NCBI RefSeq assembly: GCF_000242455.2
Contig: NC_019892.1
Span: forward strand, 7,574,744 to 7,638,743
DNA length: 64,000 nt
Direction: 5' to 3'
DNA from: Singulisphaera acidiphila DSM 18658
GTDB lineage: Bacteria > Planctomycetota > Planctomycetia > Isosphaerales > Isosphaeraceae
A program made the translations under genes and the position numbers. The notes beneath the pieces were generated by a model that saw only the letters and a program-made list of their open reading frames with translations, did not search any database and was not told where the DNA came from. Numbering within the stretch: position 1 is the first letter of the stretch; each line of letters starts with the position of its first letter. Below are positions 1 to 10,337 of the stretch, piece by piece.

Positions 1-3000
1 CTTGCGTTCGCAGAACATGCAGGTGGCAACCGGGCAGATCGGTCAACCCCCGGTGGCAGCCGGCCAACGAACGCAGTTAACGCTAAGCACGATGGGCCGG
101 CTCATCGAAGTCGAACAATTCGAGAACGTCATCGTCCGGGCCACGCCTGAAGGCCGAGTCGTCCGGATCAAGGATGTCGCCCGCGTCGAGCTCGGCTCCA
201 AGAATGAGGACGTCAGCGGCCGAGTCAACGGCAATCCCACCGTGAGCCTGGCAGTCTTTCAGCTCCCCGATGCCAATGCCCTCGACGTCGCCGACGTCGT
301 GAAAGCGAAAATCGCGGAGCTCGCTGCCGATTTCCCGCCGGGTGTGGGTTATGAAATCCGCTACGACACCACACCGTTCATTCGGGAGTCGATTGAGGAA
401 GTTTTCAAAACCTTGCGAGAGGCCATCGTCCTCGTCGCAATCGTCGTTCTCTTATTCTTACAGAGCTGGCGATCGTCGATCATTCCGCTGATCGCCGTTC
501 CGGTAGCGATCGTCGGCACGTTTGCCGTCCTGATTGCGATGGGCTTCACACTCAACAACCTGACCCTCTTCGGGCTCGTCCTGGCCATCGGCATCGTGGT
601 TGACGACGCCATCGTGGTGGTCGAGGCGGTTGAGCACCACATCGAGCGCGGGTTGAAACCACGGGCGGCGACGATCAAGGCGATGGAAGAGGTTTCGGGG
701 CCGGTCATCGCGATCGGCCTGGTCCTCTCGGCCGTCTTCGTCCCTTGCGCCTTCATCAGCGGCATCGTCGGCCAGTTCTTCCGCCAGTTCGCGCTCACGA
801 TCGCGACCTCCACCTTGATCTCAACGTTTAACTCGTTGACCCTCAGCCCGGCACTGGCCGCGATGTTGCTGCGACCGAAAGGGCACGGGGGAAACGAGGC
901 CTTACCTCGGCAAGCCTACGCGCTGTTGGGAGGATGGCTCGGCTGGAAATATCTCACGCCCCTGTTCGCGCCTCGGCTCGTTCATCAAGACACTGCGGCG
1001 GCGTGGGCCGTGGTGTTGCTGGCCATTGCGGCCGGCCTGACGGTCGGCTGGCTCGTCTCCAAGATCCTGAATCGGCTGTTCGGTGGTTTTTTCGGGTTGT
1101 TCAACTGGGGCTTCCGTCGTGGCACGGGAGCCTATACACGTGTTGTGGGCTGGATGCTCAGGGTCTCCTTCATCGTCTTGCTGGGCTATGGCGGCCTGCT
1201 CTATCTGACCTACTGGGGGCTGAGCCATACCCCCTCGGGATTCATCCCGTCGCAGGACATGGGATACCTGCTCGTCAATGTCCAACTCCCCGACTCGGCC
1301 GCGTCGGAGCGAAGCGCCGCGGTCATGAATCGGCTTGAGAAGATTGCGCACGAGGTCCCTGGGGTCAAGCACACGCAGTCGACAAGCGGTATGTCGCTCT
1401 TGCTGAGCGCCAACGGATCGAACTTCGGTTCGATGTTTGTGATCCTTGATGAGTTCTCCAAACGCAGAGCCCCGAATCTCTCGAGCGACGCCATCGCCAA
1501 GCAACTCCGCGAGCGTTACGAGAACGACGTTCCCGAGGCGATCATGACGGTCCTCGGGCCGCCTCCGGTACGTGGAGTCGGTCGTGCGGGCGGTTTCAAG
1601 CTCATGGTCGAGGATCGCGGTGACCTCGGGTCGCGAACCTTGCAGGGGCAGACCGAGAACCTGGTCGATCAAGCGAAGAACGTCAAGGTTGAGGCCAAGG
1701 CCGATTCGCCCTGGGACGCCTTGAAAACCTTGCTCGGTTCCTCGAAAGTCCCCCAGAAAGAGGGGGTTCAAAAAGAGGGGGCCCAAAAACCGGCGTTTGT
1801 CGGGCTCACCTCGGTCTTTCGCGCCAATGTCCCGCAGCTCTACGCCGAGGTCAACCGCAAGGAGTGCATGGCGAAAGAAGTCCAGTTGCAAGACTTATTC
1901 GACACACTCCGGATCTATCTCGGCTCACTCTATGTGAATGACTTCAACCGATTCGGCCGCACCTGGCAGGTCATCGTCCAGGCGGACGCCAAGTTCCGCA
2001 ACACGATTGATGATGCCAAGCGGCTCAAGGTCCGGAATGCCAAGGGCACCATGGTCCCGGTGGCCGCGCTCGCGGATATCCGCGAGGACACCGGCCCTCT
2101 CGTCCTCACTCGATACAACATGTACCCCGCCGCGCCCGTGAATGGAAGCTCGGCACCGGGAGTAAGTTCGGGCACCGGCATCGAACTCATGGAGCGCCTG
2201 GCCAAGGCCGAGTTACTGCCGTCGATGGCCACCGAGTGGACCGAACTGGCCTATCTGGAGATCCAGGCGGGCAATACCGCCATGATCGTCTTTGGCTTCG
2301 CCGTAGTTATGGTCTTCCTGGTGCTCGCCGCCCAGTATGAGAGCTGGTCGTTGCCACTGGCCGTCATCCTCGTCGTTCCGATGTGCCTGCTCGGCTCGAT
2401 CATCGGCGTTCGTTATTCCGGCTCGGACATCAACATCTTTACGCAGATCGGATTCGTCGTGCTGGTCGGCCTGGCGAGCAAAAACGCGATCCTGATCGTC
2501 GAGTTCTCAAAGTCGTTGCGTGAGCAAGGGGAAACGCCGCGTGAAGCGACCTTGCAAGCCTGCCGGTTGCGGCTACGACCGATCGTGATGACCTCCCTCG
2601 CCTTCATCCTAGGGGTCGTCCCGCTGATCACTTCGCACGGGGCAGGTGCGGAGATGAGGCGGATCCTCGGGACGACCGTGTTCAGCGGGATGATCGGAGT
2701 GACCTTCTTCGGGATCTTCCTGACCCCGGTCTTCTTCTACGTCATCGACCGCCTGAGCGAGTCCCGGCTGCTTCATCTGAAGTGGATCGAGCGGGTGAGC
2801 GACGCTTTGCTCGGGCTTCTCTCCTTGCGGTTTCTCAGAAAACTCGGCCGACGCACCAGGCCGCTCGCCATCACCGCGCCGAGCTCGAATGGGCACGGCA
2901 CCAATGGTCATGTTCCCCTTTCGCTCAAGCCCGATTTGAAGGAGCCGGCCACAATCGCGCCGACGCCGACAAATGGAGCGGGCCTCCATACGGAGCAGGC

Positions 3001-3109
3001 GTTGGTGGAATCCAAGGGGGGGAACAGCTCCACCCACCCGCAAACCGTCACGCCGACCAACGGAATGGCCCCCCACGTACACGAGACTCCGCCGACCTCG
3101 AACGGCTAA
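1..3109 (+). CDS. RND efflux permease, HAE1 type (5' partial)
   Basis: Inner-membrane permease of a tripartite, proton-driven drug or hydrophobic-compound efflux pump. The gene is cut by the left window edge. Alignment by eye with the paralogue that follows (AxQIGQPPV region) suggests about 207 N-terminal residues are missing. Visible family features are the TM4 motif GIVVDDAIVVVEAVEHH, a second repeat ending in the TM10-12 block (VGLASKNAILIVEFSKS, EMRRILGTTVFSGM), and paired porter domains. Between the TM6 and TM7 blocks there is an extra stretch of about 75 residues with one hydrophobic segment, shared with the next gene. The last 90 residues form a Pro/Thr/Asn-rich tail absent from the paralogue. 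It lies 57 bp upstream of the second permease in the same direction, so co-transcription is likely. Substrate cannot be read from sequence. Confidence 0.93.
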   Translation, partial: LRSQNMQVATGQIGQPPVAAGQRTQLTLSTMGRLIEVEQFENVIVRATPEGRVVRIKDVARVELGSKNEDVSGRVNGNPTVSLAVFQLPDANALDVADVVKAKIAELAADFPPGVGYEIRYDTTPFIRESIEEVFKTLREAIVLVAIVVLLFLQSWRSSIIPLIAVPVAIVGTFAVLIAMGFTLNNLTLFGLVLAIGIVVDDAIVVVEAVEHHIERGLKPRAATIKAMEEVSGPVIAIGLVLSAVFVPCAFISGIVGQFFRQFALTIATSTLISTFNSLTLSPALAAMLLRPKGHGGNEALPRQAYALLGGWLGWKYLTPLFAPRLVHQDTAAAWAVVLLAIAAGLTVGWLVSKILNRLFGGFFGLFNWGFRRGTGAYTRVVGWMLRVSFIVLLGYGGLLYLTYWGLSHTPSGFIPSQDMGYLLVNVQLPDSAASERSAAVMNRLEKIAHEVPGVKHTQSTSGMSLLLSANGSNFGSMFVILDEFSKRRAPNLSSDAIAKQLRERYENDVPEAIMTVLGPPPVRGVGRAGGFKLMVEDRGDLGSRTLQGQTENLVDQAKNVKVEAKADSPWDALKTLLGSSKVPQKEGVQKEGAQKPAFVGLTSVFRANVPQLYAEVNRKECMAKEVQLQDLFDTLRIYLGSLYVNDFNRFGRTWQVIVQADAKFRNTIDDAKRLKVRNAKGTMVPVAALADIREDTGPLVLTRYNMYPAAPVNGSSAPGVSSGTGIELMERLAKAELLPSMATEWTELAYLEIQAGNTAMIVFGFAVVMVFLVLAAQYESWSLPLAVILVVPMCLLGSIIGVRYSGSDINIFTQIGFVVLVGLASKNAILIVEFSKSLREQGETPREATLQACRLRLRPIVMTSLAFILGVVPLITSHGAGAEMRRILGTTVFSGMIGVTFFGIFLTPVFFYVIDRLSESRLLHLKWIERVSDALLGLLSLRFLRKLGRRTRPLAITAPSSNGHGTNGHVPLSLKPDLKEPATIAPTPTNGAGLHTEQALVESKGGNSSTHPQTVTPTNGMAPHVHETPPTSNG

Positions 3110-3166
3110 GGGCCAAGCTTTGCCTCCCGCCCCGAGGGGTCATTGACGCAGAGGTAATATCTCGCC

Positions 3167-6100
3167 ATGTTCTCACGTTTCTTTATCGATCGGCCCATCT
3201 TCGCCACGGTCCTCTCGATCGTGATCACGCTGGCCGGCGGAATCGCCGTGTTCACGCTGCCGATCGCGCAGTACCCCGACATCGCGCCGCCAACGGTGGA
3301 AGTGTCGGCCTACTACCCCGGCGCAAACGCGCAGGTCGTGGCCGACACTGTGGCGGCGCCGATCGAACAGCAGATCAACGGCGTGGAGAACATGCTGTAC
3401 ATGTCGTCGCAATGCACGAACGACGGCATGTACAAGCTGACGATCACTTTCCGGATCGGCGTCGACCTGAACATGGCGCAAGTGCTGGTGCAGAATCGGG
3501 AGTCACTGGCCGAACCGATCCTGCCCGACCTGGTCAAACGACGAGGCGTGACAGTCAAGAAGAAGTCGCCCAGTATCCTCATGATCGTCAACCTGTTCTC
3601 TTCGGACGGAACCCGGGAGAACCTCTACCTGAGCAACTACGCCACGATTCAGCTCCGCGACGAACTGGCTCGCCTCGAGGGCGTCGGCGACATCACCTAC
3701 ATGGGCCAGCGCGACTACAGCATGCGGGTCTGGCTCGATCCCGGCAAAATGTCGTTCCGCAACCTGACCTCGAGCGACGTGACCCGCGCAATCGAACAGC
3801 AGAACGCCCAGGTTGCCGCCGGCCAGATCGGCCAGCCACCGGTCCCGACCGGGCAAGTGTTTCAATACACGATGAGTACCCTCGGCCGGTTGACCGACGC
3901 CGACCAGTTCGCCGATATGATCTTAAAAACGGATGCCGAAGGGCGAATCGTTCGGCTCAAGGACGTCGCCCGAATCGAGCTCGGGGCCCAAGGGTATGAC
4001 CAGAGCTGTACCCTGGACGGCAAGCCGTCGGTGGCCCTCTCGATTTACCAGCGGCCCGGCTCCAACGCGCTGGAAACCGCCCGGCTCGTCCGGCTCAAAA
4101 TGGAAGAGCTCAAGGGCCGGTTTCCGACCGGGCTCGACTATGCGATCGTCTATGACACGACGCCGTTCATCACCGAGTCCGTCAATGAAGTGTTCAAGAC
4201 CCTCCGCGATGCCGTGATCTTGGTGGCGGTGGTTGTTCTCCTCTTTCTTCAGAACTGGCGGTCGGCCGTGATTCCGCTGATCGCCGTTCCGGTGGCGATC
4301 GTCGGTACGTTTGCCATCATGGCGGCGCTCGGGTTCAGCCTGAACAACCTGACGCTGTTCGGCCTTGTCCTGGCCATCGGCATCGTGGTCGACGATGCGA
4401 TCGTCGTCGTCGAGGCGGTGGAACACCACATCGAGTCCGGTCTCTCACCGCGTGACGCGACGGCCAAGGCGATGGAGGAGGTCTCCGGACCGGTCATCGC
4501 CATCGGCCTGGTCCTCACGGCCGTCTTCGTCCCTTGTGCCTTCATCGGGGGGATCGTCGGCCAGTTCTTCCGCCAGTTCGCGCTCACGATCGCGACCTCC
4601 ACCTTGATCTCGACGTTCAACTCGTTGACACTCAGCCCTGCCCTGGCCGCCCTTCTCCTGCGATCGCGAGAGCATGGGGGCGGTGAAGCCCTGCCTCGCC
4701 CGGCCTACGGCCTGCTCGGCGGCTGGCTCGGCTGGAAGTTCCTCACGGCCCCAATCGCCGCCTACCTGAAAACCCACCCGACACTGGCCAACGGTATCGA
4801 TCCCGCCTGGCTGGCAATCGCTGCGGCGATTACGAGTGGTGCCCTCGGCGGCCTGATCGTGAGCCGAATCCTGAACGGGATCTTGGGCGGGATCTTCCGA
4901 GGGTTCAATGCGGGATTTCGGGCAGCCACCGGTGCTTACACAAGGGTTGTGGGCGTGATGCTCCGCGGTTCCTTCATCGTCCTCCTCGGCTATGGCGGCC
5001 TGCTCTATCTGACCTACTTCGGCTTCGCCCATACCCCCACCGGCTTCATCCCGACCCAAGACAAGGGGTATCTGCTGGTCAACGTACAGATGCCGGACTC
5101 GACCTCGCTGGAACAGACCCAGCGCGTGATGCAGCAGATCGAGATCGCATCGGCCAAGGTGAAGGGGGTCAACCATACCGTCGCGATTGCCGGCCAGTCG
5201 ATCTTACTCAATGCCAACGCGCCCAACTTCGGCGCGATGTATGTCATGCTTGATGACTTCTCACACCGTGAATCCCACGAACTCTCGGGCAATGCGATTG
5301 CCGCCAAGCTTCAAACGGTGCTCCAGGATGAGATCCAGGACGGCCTCATCAACATCTTCGGAGCCCCCCCAATCGAGGGCCTTGGCACGGCGGGCGGATT
5401 CAAGCTCGTGGTCGAAGATCGCGGTGATACCGGTCTCGACTCGCTCCAATCCGCGGCCGATCGGATCGTGGGCGAGGGCAACAACACGACAGGTCTTGAA
5501 GGTCTCTTCACCAGCTTCCGGGCGAATACCCCTTGGCTCTTCCTCGACATCGACCGGAACAAGGTTGAGACCATGGGTGTCGCGACAAGCGAAGTATTCA
5601 ACACGCTGCAAGTCTACCTGGGTTCGCTCTACGTCAACGACTTCAACAAGTTCGGCCGCACCTGGCAGGTTAACGTCCAGGGAGATTCCAACTACCGCAA
5701 GCAGATCTCCGACCTCAAACAGCTCAAGATCCGCAACAGGAGCGGAGGCATGGCTCCGCTCGGGGCGATGGCGGAAATCCGCGATATGAACGGGCCGGTC
5801 CTGGTCATGCGGTACAATATGTATCCGGCCGCCGCCATCAATGGCAACCCGGCTCCCGGAGTCAGTTCCGGCCAGGCCATCGGCCTGATGGAAAAGGTCG
5901 CCAAAGCCGAACTCCCACAAACGATGCGTTCCGAATGGACCGAGCTTGCCCTCTTACAGCTTGAGACAGGGTCCACGGCGATGATGGTGTTCGTGCTCGC
6001 CGTTGTGCTCGTCTTCCTGGTCCTCGCCGCGCAGTACGAGAGTTGGTCGCTCCCCTTCTCCGTGATCCTGGTCGTGCCGATGTGTTTGCTCTGCTCGGTC

Positions 6101-6544
6101 GCGGGCGTGCTTTTCACAAAGATGGACATCAACATCTTTACCCAAGTCGGCTTCGTCGTCCTTGTCGGCCTGGCCTGCAAAAATGCCATTTTGATCGTCG
6201 AGTTCGCCAAATCCAGACGTGATGCGGGAGTGCCCCGCCGCCAGGCGACCCTCGAGGCCTGCGCCTTGCGGCTCCGCCCGATCATGATGACCTCGTTCGC
6301 GTTCATCCTGGGCGTCGTGCCCTTGGTCCTCTCCGAGGGAGCGGGAGCCGAGATGCGCCGAACGTTGGGCACGGCCGTGTTCAGCGGTATGCTCGGCGTC
6401 ACGCTCTTCGGGATCTTCCTCACCCCCGTCTTCTATTTCGTGATCCAGTGGTTCAACGACCGTTTCTCCAAGGCGGAGAGTCTGCTCGATCCCGAAGAGA
6501 ACGGGACCGAAGAAGCCGGCATGGTGGAAGCTCACCCTCACTGA
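3167..6544 (+). CDS. RND efflux permease, HAE1 type
   Basis: Complete 1125-residue resistance-nodulation-division permease, at the long end for HAE1 proteins (usually 1020-1060). The start is supported by the typical N-terminus MFSRFFIDRPIFATVLSIV (TM1) and an AGAGG upstream. The proton-relay TM4 motif GIVVDDAIVVVE is at about residue 405, the TM10 region is VGLACKNAILIVEFAKS, and the C-terminal EMRRTLGTAVFSGMLGVTLF block is present. Extra length comes mainly from about residues 500-585, where a loop with one membrane-like segment separates the TM6 block from the GIFRGFNAGFRA block. It is a clear paralogue of the truncated gene upstream. No adaptor or TolC-like gene follows; they may lie left of the window. 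Confidence 0.96.
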   Translation: MFSRFFIDRPIFATVLSIVITLAGGIAVFTLPIAQYPDIAPPTVEVSAYYPGANAQVVADTVAAPIEQQINGVENMLYMSSQCTNDGMYKLTITFRIGVDLNMAQVLVQNRESLAEPILPDLVKRRGVTVKKKSPSILMIVNLFSSDGTRENLYLSNYATIQLRDELARLEGVGDITYMGQRDYSMRVWLDPGKMSFRNLTSSDVTRAIEQQNAQVAAGQIGQPPVPTGQVFQYTMSTLGRLTDADQFADMILKTDAEGRIVRLKDVARIELGAQGYDQSCTLDGKPSVALSIYQRPGSNALETARLVRLKMEELKGRFPTGLDYAIVYDTTPFITESVNEVFKTLRDAVILVAVVVLLFLQNWRSAVIPLIAVPVAIVGTFAIMAALGFSLNNLTLFGLVLAIGIVVDDAIVVVEAVEHHIESGLSPRDATAKAMEEVSGPVIAIGLVLTAVFVPCAFIGGIVGQFFRQFALTIATSTLISTFNSLTLSPALAALLLRSREHGGGEALPRPAYGLLGGWLGWKFLTAPIAAYLKTHPTLANGIDPAWLAIAAAITSGALGGLIVSRILNGILGGIFRGFNAGFRAATGAYTRVVGVMLRGSFIVLLGYGGLLYLTYFGFAHTPTGFIPTQDKGYLLVNVQMPDSTSLEQTQRVMQQIEIASAKVKGVNHTVAIAGQSILLNANAPNFGAMYVMLDDFSHRESHELSGNAIAAKLQTVLQDEIQDGLINIFGAPPIEGLGTAGGFKLVVEDRGDTGLDSLQSAADRIVGEGNNTTGLEGLFTSFRANTPWLFLDIDRNKVETMGVATSEVFNTLQVYLGSLYVNDFNKFGRTWQVNVQGDSNYRKQISDLKQLKIRNRSGGMAPLGAMAEIRDMNGPVLVMRYNMYPAAAINGNPAPGVSSGQAIGLMEKVAKAELPQTMRSEWTELALLQLETGSTAMMVFVLAVVLVFLVLAAQYESWSLPFSVILVVPMCLLCSVAGVLFTKMDINIFTQVGFVVLVGLACKNAILIVEFAKSRRDAGVPRRQATLEACALRLRPIMMTSFAFILGVVPLVLSEGAGAEMRRTLGTAVFSGMLGVTLFGIFLTPVFYFVIQWFNDRFSKAESLLDPEENGTEEAGMVEAHPH

Positions 6545-6653
6545 GGCCGAAACCTATGAGGCGAGCGGAGAACGTCGAGAGTTCCTCTCAGAAGCTTCGC
6601 CCGCCTCAGAAGTTTCCCTCACCTTCATTGTTATCCCGGACGCCCCGTTCTGC

Positions 6654-7298
6654 TCACTCCGGAACCACAGCCCCGTTCTCGACCCATTCACGCATCTTCT
6701 TCACGAACTGAGCGTGCGAGAGTGGCGGCTTGGTACGGCCATCGCCCGGCTCCCAGCCTCCGAGCACCAGCTTGTCTTCCGAGACGTGGTGAAGCAACTG
6801 CTCCAGCGTCTTGTTCCCATTCGTCTTCGGATCTTTCAGTTGACGAGCAAGCTCGCCGGGAGACTTGCCTTGGAAGACGAGAGGCATCTCGGGAGGCGGG
6901 AGTTGCCAGTGCGGGTTTCCAGGGGGCATGTTTTCACCCGGCAGATTGCTCTCTTGATGACAGTTGGCACACTTGAGTGCATAGAGCCCTTTACCGTCAG
7001 GGCCGCGCTTGACGTTCTGGGCGTGCAGGTGGCTGTCGTCCCCCTGGAGGGGAATGTCGCCCGCCGGGTGGCAGTTCATGCAACGGGGGTGCATGAGAAC
7101 CTTGTAGGCCTCCAGAAACGCTTCACGCGAGCCCGCCTTATCCACCTTGCTATTGCCGTCACCAACACCGGGGCCAGCCGCTTTCAACTTGCTCATGTGC
7201 TGAAAAATAATCGTCCCGCACAATAAGGCGGCGAGAGTCAACGTTGAGCTGAAAAGTCGCCTCAGCCGATCGTGCATTGGGTAGTCGGGCGGCTCCAT
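6654..7298 (-). CDS. di-haem c-type cytochrome-like protein
   Basis: 214-residue exported protein with an N-terminal membrane or signal segment (about residues 15-33) and two haem c attachment motifs, CMNCH at residue 73 and CANCH at residue 110. The start was placed at an ATG (7298) because a strong GGAGGAG lies 8 nt upstream; a GTG one codon earlier is the alternative. The gene begins 22 nt after the stop of the molybdopterin subunit and is in the same direction. It is therefore the likely electron acceptor of that dehydrogenase, which is the usual arrangement for periplasmic IorAB-type enzymes. The protein contains several further HxH and His residues but no third CxxCH. Confidence 0.85.
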   Translation of the reverse strand: MEPPDYPMHDRLRRLFSSTLTLAALLCGTIIFQHMSKLKAAGPGVGDGNSKVDKAGSREAFLEAYKVLMHPRCMNCHPAGDIPLQGDDSHLHAQNVKRGPDGKGLYALKCANCHQESNLPGENMPPGNPHWQLPPPEMPLVFQGKSPGELARQLKDPKTNGNKTLEQLLHHVSEDKLVLGGWEPGDGRTKPPLSHAQFVKKMREWVENGAVVPE

Positions 7299-7320
7299 CA
7301 CAAGTCTCCTCCCGCCGAGG

Positions 7321-9489
7321 TTAGGCTCTTTTCAGGTCTTCGGGACGGATCGGCAGCCGGCGCACACGCTTGCCCGTGGCGGCGAAAATGGCGTTCGTCA
7401 ACGCAGGAGCGACCGGCGGTACGCCCGGTTCGCCCACGCCCCCCATCTTGTCCGTCGTGGGGACGATGTGGACTTCCACAACGGGCATTTCGTTCATTCG
7501 CAGGATCGGGTAGTCATGAAAGTTGCGCTGCTGCACCCGGCCGTTTACGAACGTGAGTTCACCGTAGAGAGCCGCAGTGAGACCAAATGCGATGCAGCCT
7601 TCCATCTGAGCCCGGACGGCGTCCGGGTTCACGGTTGGGCCACAATCGATCCCGCAAACGACCCGATGGACGCGGATCTTGCCATCATCAGATACCGAGA
7701 CTTCCGCCACATGAGCGACGAAGCTTCCGAACGACTCATGCACCGCCAAGCCGCGCCCGTGCCCCTCGGGGAGTGGCTGCCCCCAGCCCGCCTTCTCGGC
7801 GGCGAGTTCGAGCACCCGCTTGTGTCGCGGATGGTTTCCGAGCAGCGAGCGCCTGAGTTCCAGTGGGTCTTGGCCCACAGCATGGGCAAGCTCATCCAAG
7901 AAGCTCTCGACCACAAACGCAGTGTGCGTATGCCCCACCGAGCGGAACCAGAGTGTCGGGACGCCCCCAGGCGCGATTTGCCAGTCGACGAGCAGGTTAG
8001 GAACCTCGTAGGGCAGGTCGGCGGCCCCTTCCACGGCGGTATCGTCGACCCCATCCTTGACGATGGCCGTCTCAAACGGCGTACCCATGATGAAGGACTG
8101 ACAGACGATCCGATGTTCCCAGGCGACCGGTTGACCGGCCGCGGTCAGACCGCCTCGAATCGAGTGCGAAGCGGCGGGCCGATAGTATCCGCCTCGGATA
8201 TCATCTTCACGCGTCCAGATGACTTTGACCGGGGCTTTGACGGCCTTCGAGAGTTGCACGGCTTCCAGGACGAAGTGGCTGTCGAGAACCGCACGCCGGC
8301 CAAATCCGCCTCCGAGCAACGTCGTGTGGATCTTGACCTGCGACGGCTTAAGACCGGTCGCCTTCGCCGTGGCGTCACGGTCAAACGTCTGGGCTTGCGT
8401 TCCCGTCCAGACGTCGCAGCCGTCCGCGCGCACGTCGGCGACGCAGTTGAGCGGCTCCATCGTCGCGTGGGCGAGGTAGGGTAATTCGTAGAACGCGTCG
8501 AGCGTCTTCGCGGCCCCGGCCATTCCAGCGGCGACATCACCGGTTTTCTTGGCCACCGCCCCAGGCCGTTTGGCGAGCTCTGCATAGTGGGCGCGCTGGG
8601 TCCGGCTGTCGAGTTCCGCCAGCGGCCCCTCGTCCCAAACCACTTCCAGGGCCGCACGTCCGCGCTTGGCGGCCCAGAAGCCGTCAGCCACGACCGCGAC
8701 CCCACGATCGATCTCGACGACGTGCCGCACTCCAGGCACGCCTTTGGCCTTGTCGCCGTTCCAGCTCTTCGCCTTGCCACCGAAAACAGGAGGGCGAAGC
8801 ACGACCGCGACCAGCATCCCCGGAACGCTGACGTCGAGACCGAAAACTGCGGTCCCATTTGTCTTTTCAGGGGTATCCAGCCGCTTCGTCGCCTTGCCGA
8901 TGAGCTTGAAGTTCTTGGGATCTTTGAGCGCGACCTCTTTCGGCGGAGTCAGCCGCGAGGCCGGGGCTACAAGCTGTCCGAACGAGAGGCGCCGACCCGA
9001 GTCCCCGTGAACCACCTGGCCGTTTTCGGCGTGGCAGGACGAGGCGTTGACCTTCCAGGTCTCGGCGGCTGCGGCAATCAGCATCGCCCGGGCGGTCGCT
9101 CCGGCTTTGCGAAGTCGTTCCCACTCCGTCCACGTGCTCGTGCTGCCTCCCGTCATTTGTGTGCCGTAGAGCGTATGGTTATAAACCGGGTCAACCGGCG
9201 CGGCCTCAGCGCGCACCTTGCTCCAGTCGGCGTCGAGCTCCTCGGCCACGATCATCGACAGCCCGTTATAGATCCCCTGCCCCATCTCGGCATGATTGAT
9301 GAGCACGGTGACCGACTCATCGGCCCCGATCCGGACGAACGCATTGGCCTCGAAGGTAGCAACCTGATCCTCGGCCGCTTCCGATGGGTTGGGCGATGAC
9401 GGTAGGTAGACGCCCAAGATCAGGCCACCGCCCGCCAGGACGCTCGTTTTCAGAAAGCCACGCCGGCTGAGGTTGAGGACCTCGCTCAT
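7321..9489 (-). CDS. molybdopterin-binding (IorB-like) dehydrogenase large subunit
   Basis: Xanthine-oxidase-family large subunit, resembling isoquinoline 1-oxidoreductase beta and aldehyde dehydrogenase subunits, which hydroxylate N-heterocycles or oxidise aldehydes at a Mo-cytosine-dinucleotide centre. The 722-residue start is fixed by the ATGA overlap with the upstream [2Fe-2S] gene. It gives a Tat signal ([20 protein letters not shown]), so the enzyme should be periplasmic. Family features include [18 protein letters not shown], the Gly-rich [11 protein letters not shown] segment, and the C-terminal [20 protein letters not shown] block with the expected conserved Glu. Order is [2Fe-2S] subunit, this subunit, cytochrome c. 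The physiological substrate is unknown. Confidence 0.93.
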   Translation of the reverse strand: MSEVLNLSRRGFLKTSVLAGGGLILGVYLPSSPNPSEAAEDQVATFEANAFVRIGADESVTVLINHAEMGQGIYNGLSMIVAEELDADWSKVRAEAAPVDPVYNHTLYGTQMTGGSTSTWTEWERLRKAGATARAMLIAAAAETWKVNASSCHAENGQVVHGDSGRRLSFGQLVAPASRLTPPKEVALKDPKNFKLIGKATKRLDTPEKTNGTAVFGLDVSVPGMLVAVVLRPPVFGGKAKSWNGDKAKGVPGVRHVVEIDRGVAVVADGFWAAKRGRAALEVVWDEGPLAELDSRTQRAHYAELAKRPGAVAKKTGDVAAGMAGAAKTLDAFYELPYLAHATMEPLNCVADVRADGCDVWTGTQAQTFDRDATAKATGLKPSQVKIHTTLLGGGFGRRAVLDSHFVLEAVQLSKAVKAPVKVIWTREDDIRGGYYRPAASHSIRGGLTAAGQPVAWEHRIVCQSFIMGTPFETAIVKDGVDDTAVEGAADLPYEVPNLLVDWQIAPGGVPTLWFRSVGHTHTAFVVESFLDELAHAVGQDPLELRRSLLGNHPRHKRVLELAAEKAGWGQPLPEGHGRGLAVHESFGSFVAHVAEVSVSDDGKIRVHRVVCGIDCGPTVNPDAVRAQMEGCIAFGLTAALYGELTFVNGRVQQRNFHDYPILRMNEMPVVEVHIVPTTDKMGGVGEPGVPPVAPALTNAIFAATGKRVRRLPIRPEDLKRA

Positions 9490-9956
9490 TTGCCCTCCTC
9501 CTTGACCGTGATCTCGGCCGCCCGATGAATGGCGCGGCGGATCCGTGGATAGGTTCCGCATCGGCAGAGATTGCCGGTCATAGAATCGTCGATATCCGCG
9601 TCGGTCGGATGGGGATTCTCGCGGAGTAAAACGGCGGCGGACATGATCTGTCCCGACTGGCAATACCCGCACTGCGGCACGTCTTCCGCGATCCAGGCCG
9701 CTTGCAGCGGGTGACTGAGATCGGCCGACAGACCTTCAATCGTGACCACCTCTTTGCCGACGGCGCGGGAAACAGGTGTAACGCACGAGCGGATCGCCTC
9801 GCCGTCAAGGTGGACGGTGCAGACGCCGCAAAGCGCCATCCCACAACCAAACTTGGTCCCCGTCAGGCCAAGTGTCTCGCGAATCACCCAGAGCAGCGGC
9901 GTTTCCGGGCTGACGTCAACCGAGTGGAGCTTGCCGTTCACCTTGAGTTCGAGCAT
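9486..9956 (-). CDS. [2Fe-2S] (IorA-like) dehydrogenase small subunit
   Basis: 156-residue iron-sulfur subunit of the molybdenum hydroxylase. It has a plant-ferredoxin-type cluster (Cys 38, 43, 46 and 58, in CGMALCGVC and RSC) and a second cluster in the helical C-terminal domain (Cys 96, 99, 131 and 133, in CGYCQSGQ and CRCG). Length is normal for the family. The start at MLELKVNGK matches homologues; longer upstream readings look like untranslated sequence. The stop overlaps the next gene's start as ATGA, implying translational coupling. It passes electrons from the Mo centre, presumably to the cytochrome encoded at the end of the operon. It has no signal peptide, as expected if the complex is exported with the Tat-signal partner. 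Confidence 0.93.
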   Translation of the reverse strand: MLELKVNGKLHSVDVSPETPLLWVIRETLGLTGTKFGCGMALCGVCTVHLDGEAIRSCVTPVSRAVGKEVVTIEGLSADLSHPLQAAWIAEDVPQCGYCQSGQIMSAAVLLRENPHPTDADIDDSMTGNLCRCGTYPRIRRAIHRAAEITVKEEGK

Positions 9957-10337
9957 CGCCACGCCCCCTTCTCGAGTCGATTCGCAAGAACATCCTTGGG
10001 AAGTCACGTCCCGGGGCGACGGTCCCATGTTCCAAGTGTTCCCAAAAGGAAATTCTAATCGACACCGAAGGGTCACCGCCACACTTCTTAGTAAGGTGAT
10101 GAAGCCGCAGCTGAAATCTCCCTGCATTCTTGCAGTTCACTCACTCCAACCCCGTGACGAACCAGTCAGCCCCAAGGTGTGTCCAAAAACAAGGCTTTGG
10201 ACAGAGGAGAGCACCATGAGCCCCATCCAAAGGGTTAAGAAGATCGACTGATATCAGCATCAATCTTCCATATCCTTGAATCTCAATGCACAGCCAGGGC
10301 CAACCTGAGCGTCACACGACACGACTCAACGCAGGCT
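9957..10337. other. intergenic region with a small hairpin
   Basis: About 380 bp upstream of the IorA-like gene, which must carry its promoter. One perfect 8-bp inverted repeat (TGTCCAAA / TTTGGACA, 10180-10203) is visible. It is followed by GAGGAGAGCACC and a possible 11-codon ORF at 10216. There is no T-run, so it is not a clear terminator. I see no gene or RNA here. Confidence 0.4.

Noticed and set aside
902-1891. 329-codon leftward frame inside the first RND gene
   Set aside because: It lies opposite a conserved RND frame and has shadow composition with no motif.
10180-10203. Intrinsic terminator
   Set aside because: The 8-bp hairpin lacks a T-run on either side.
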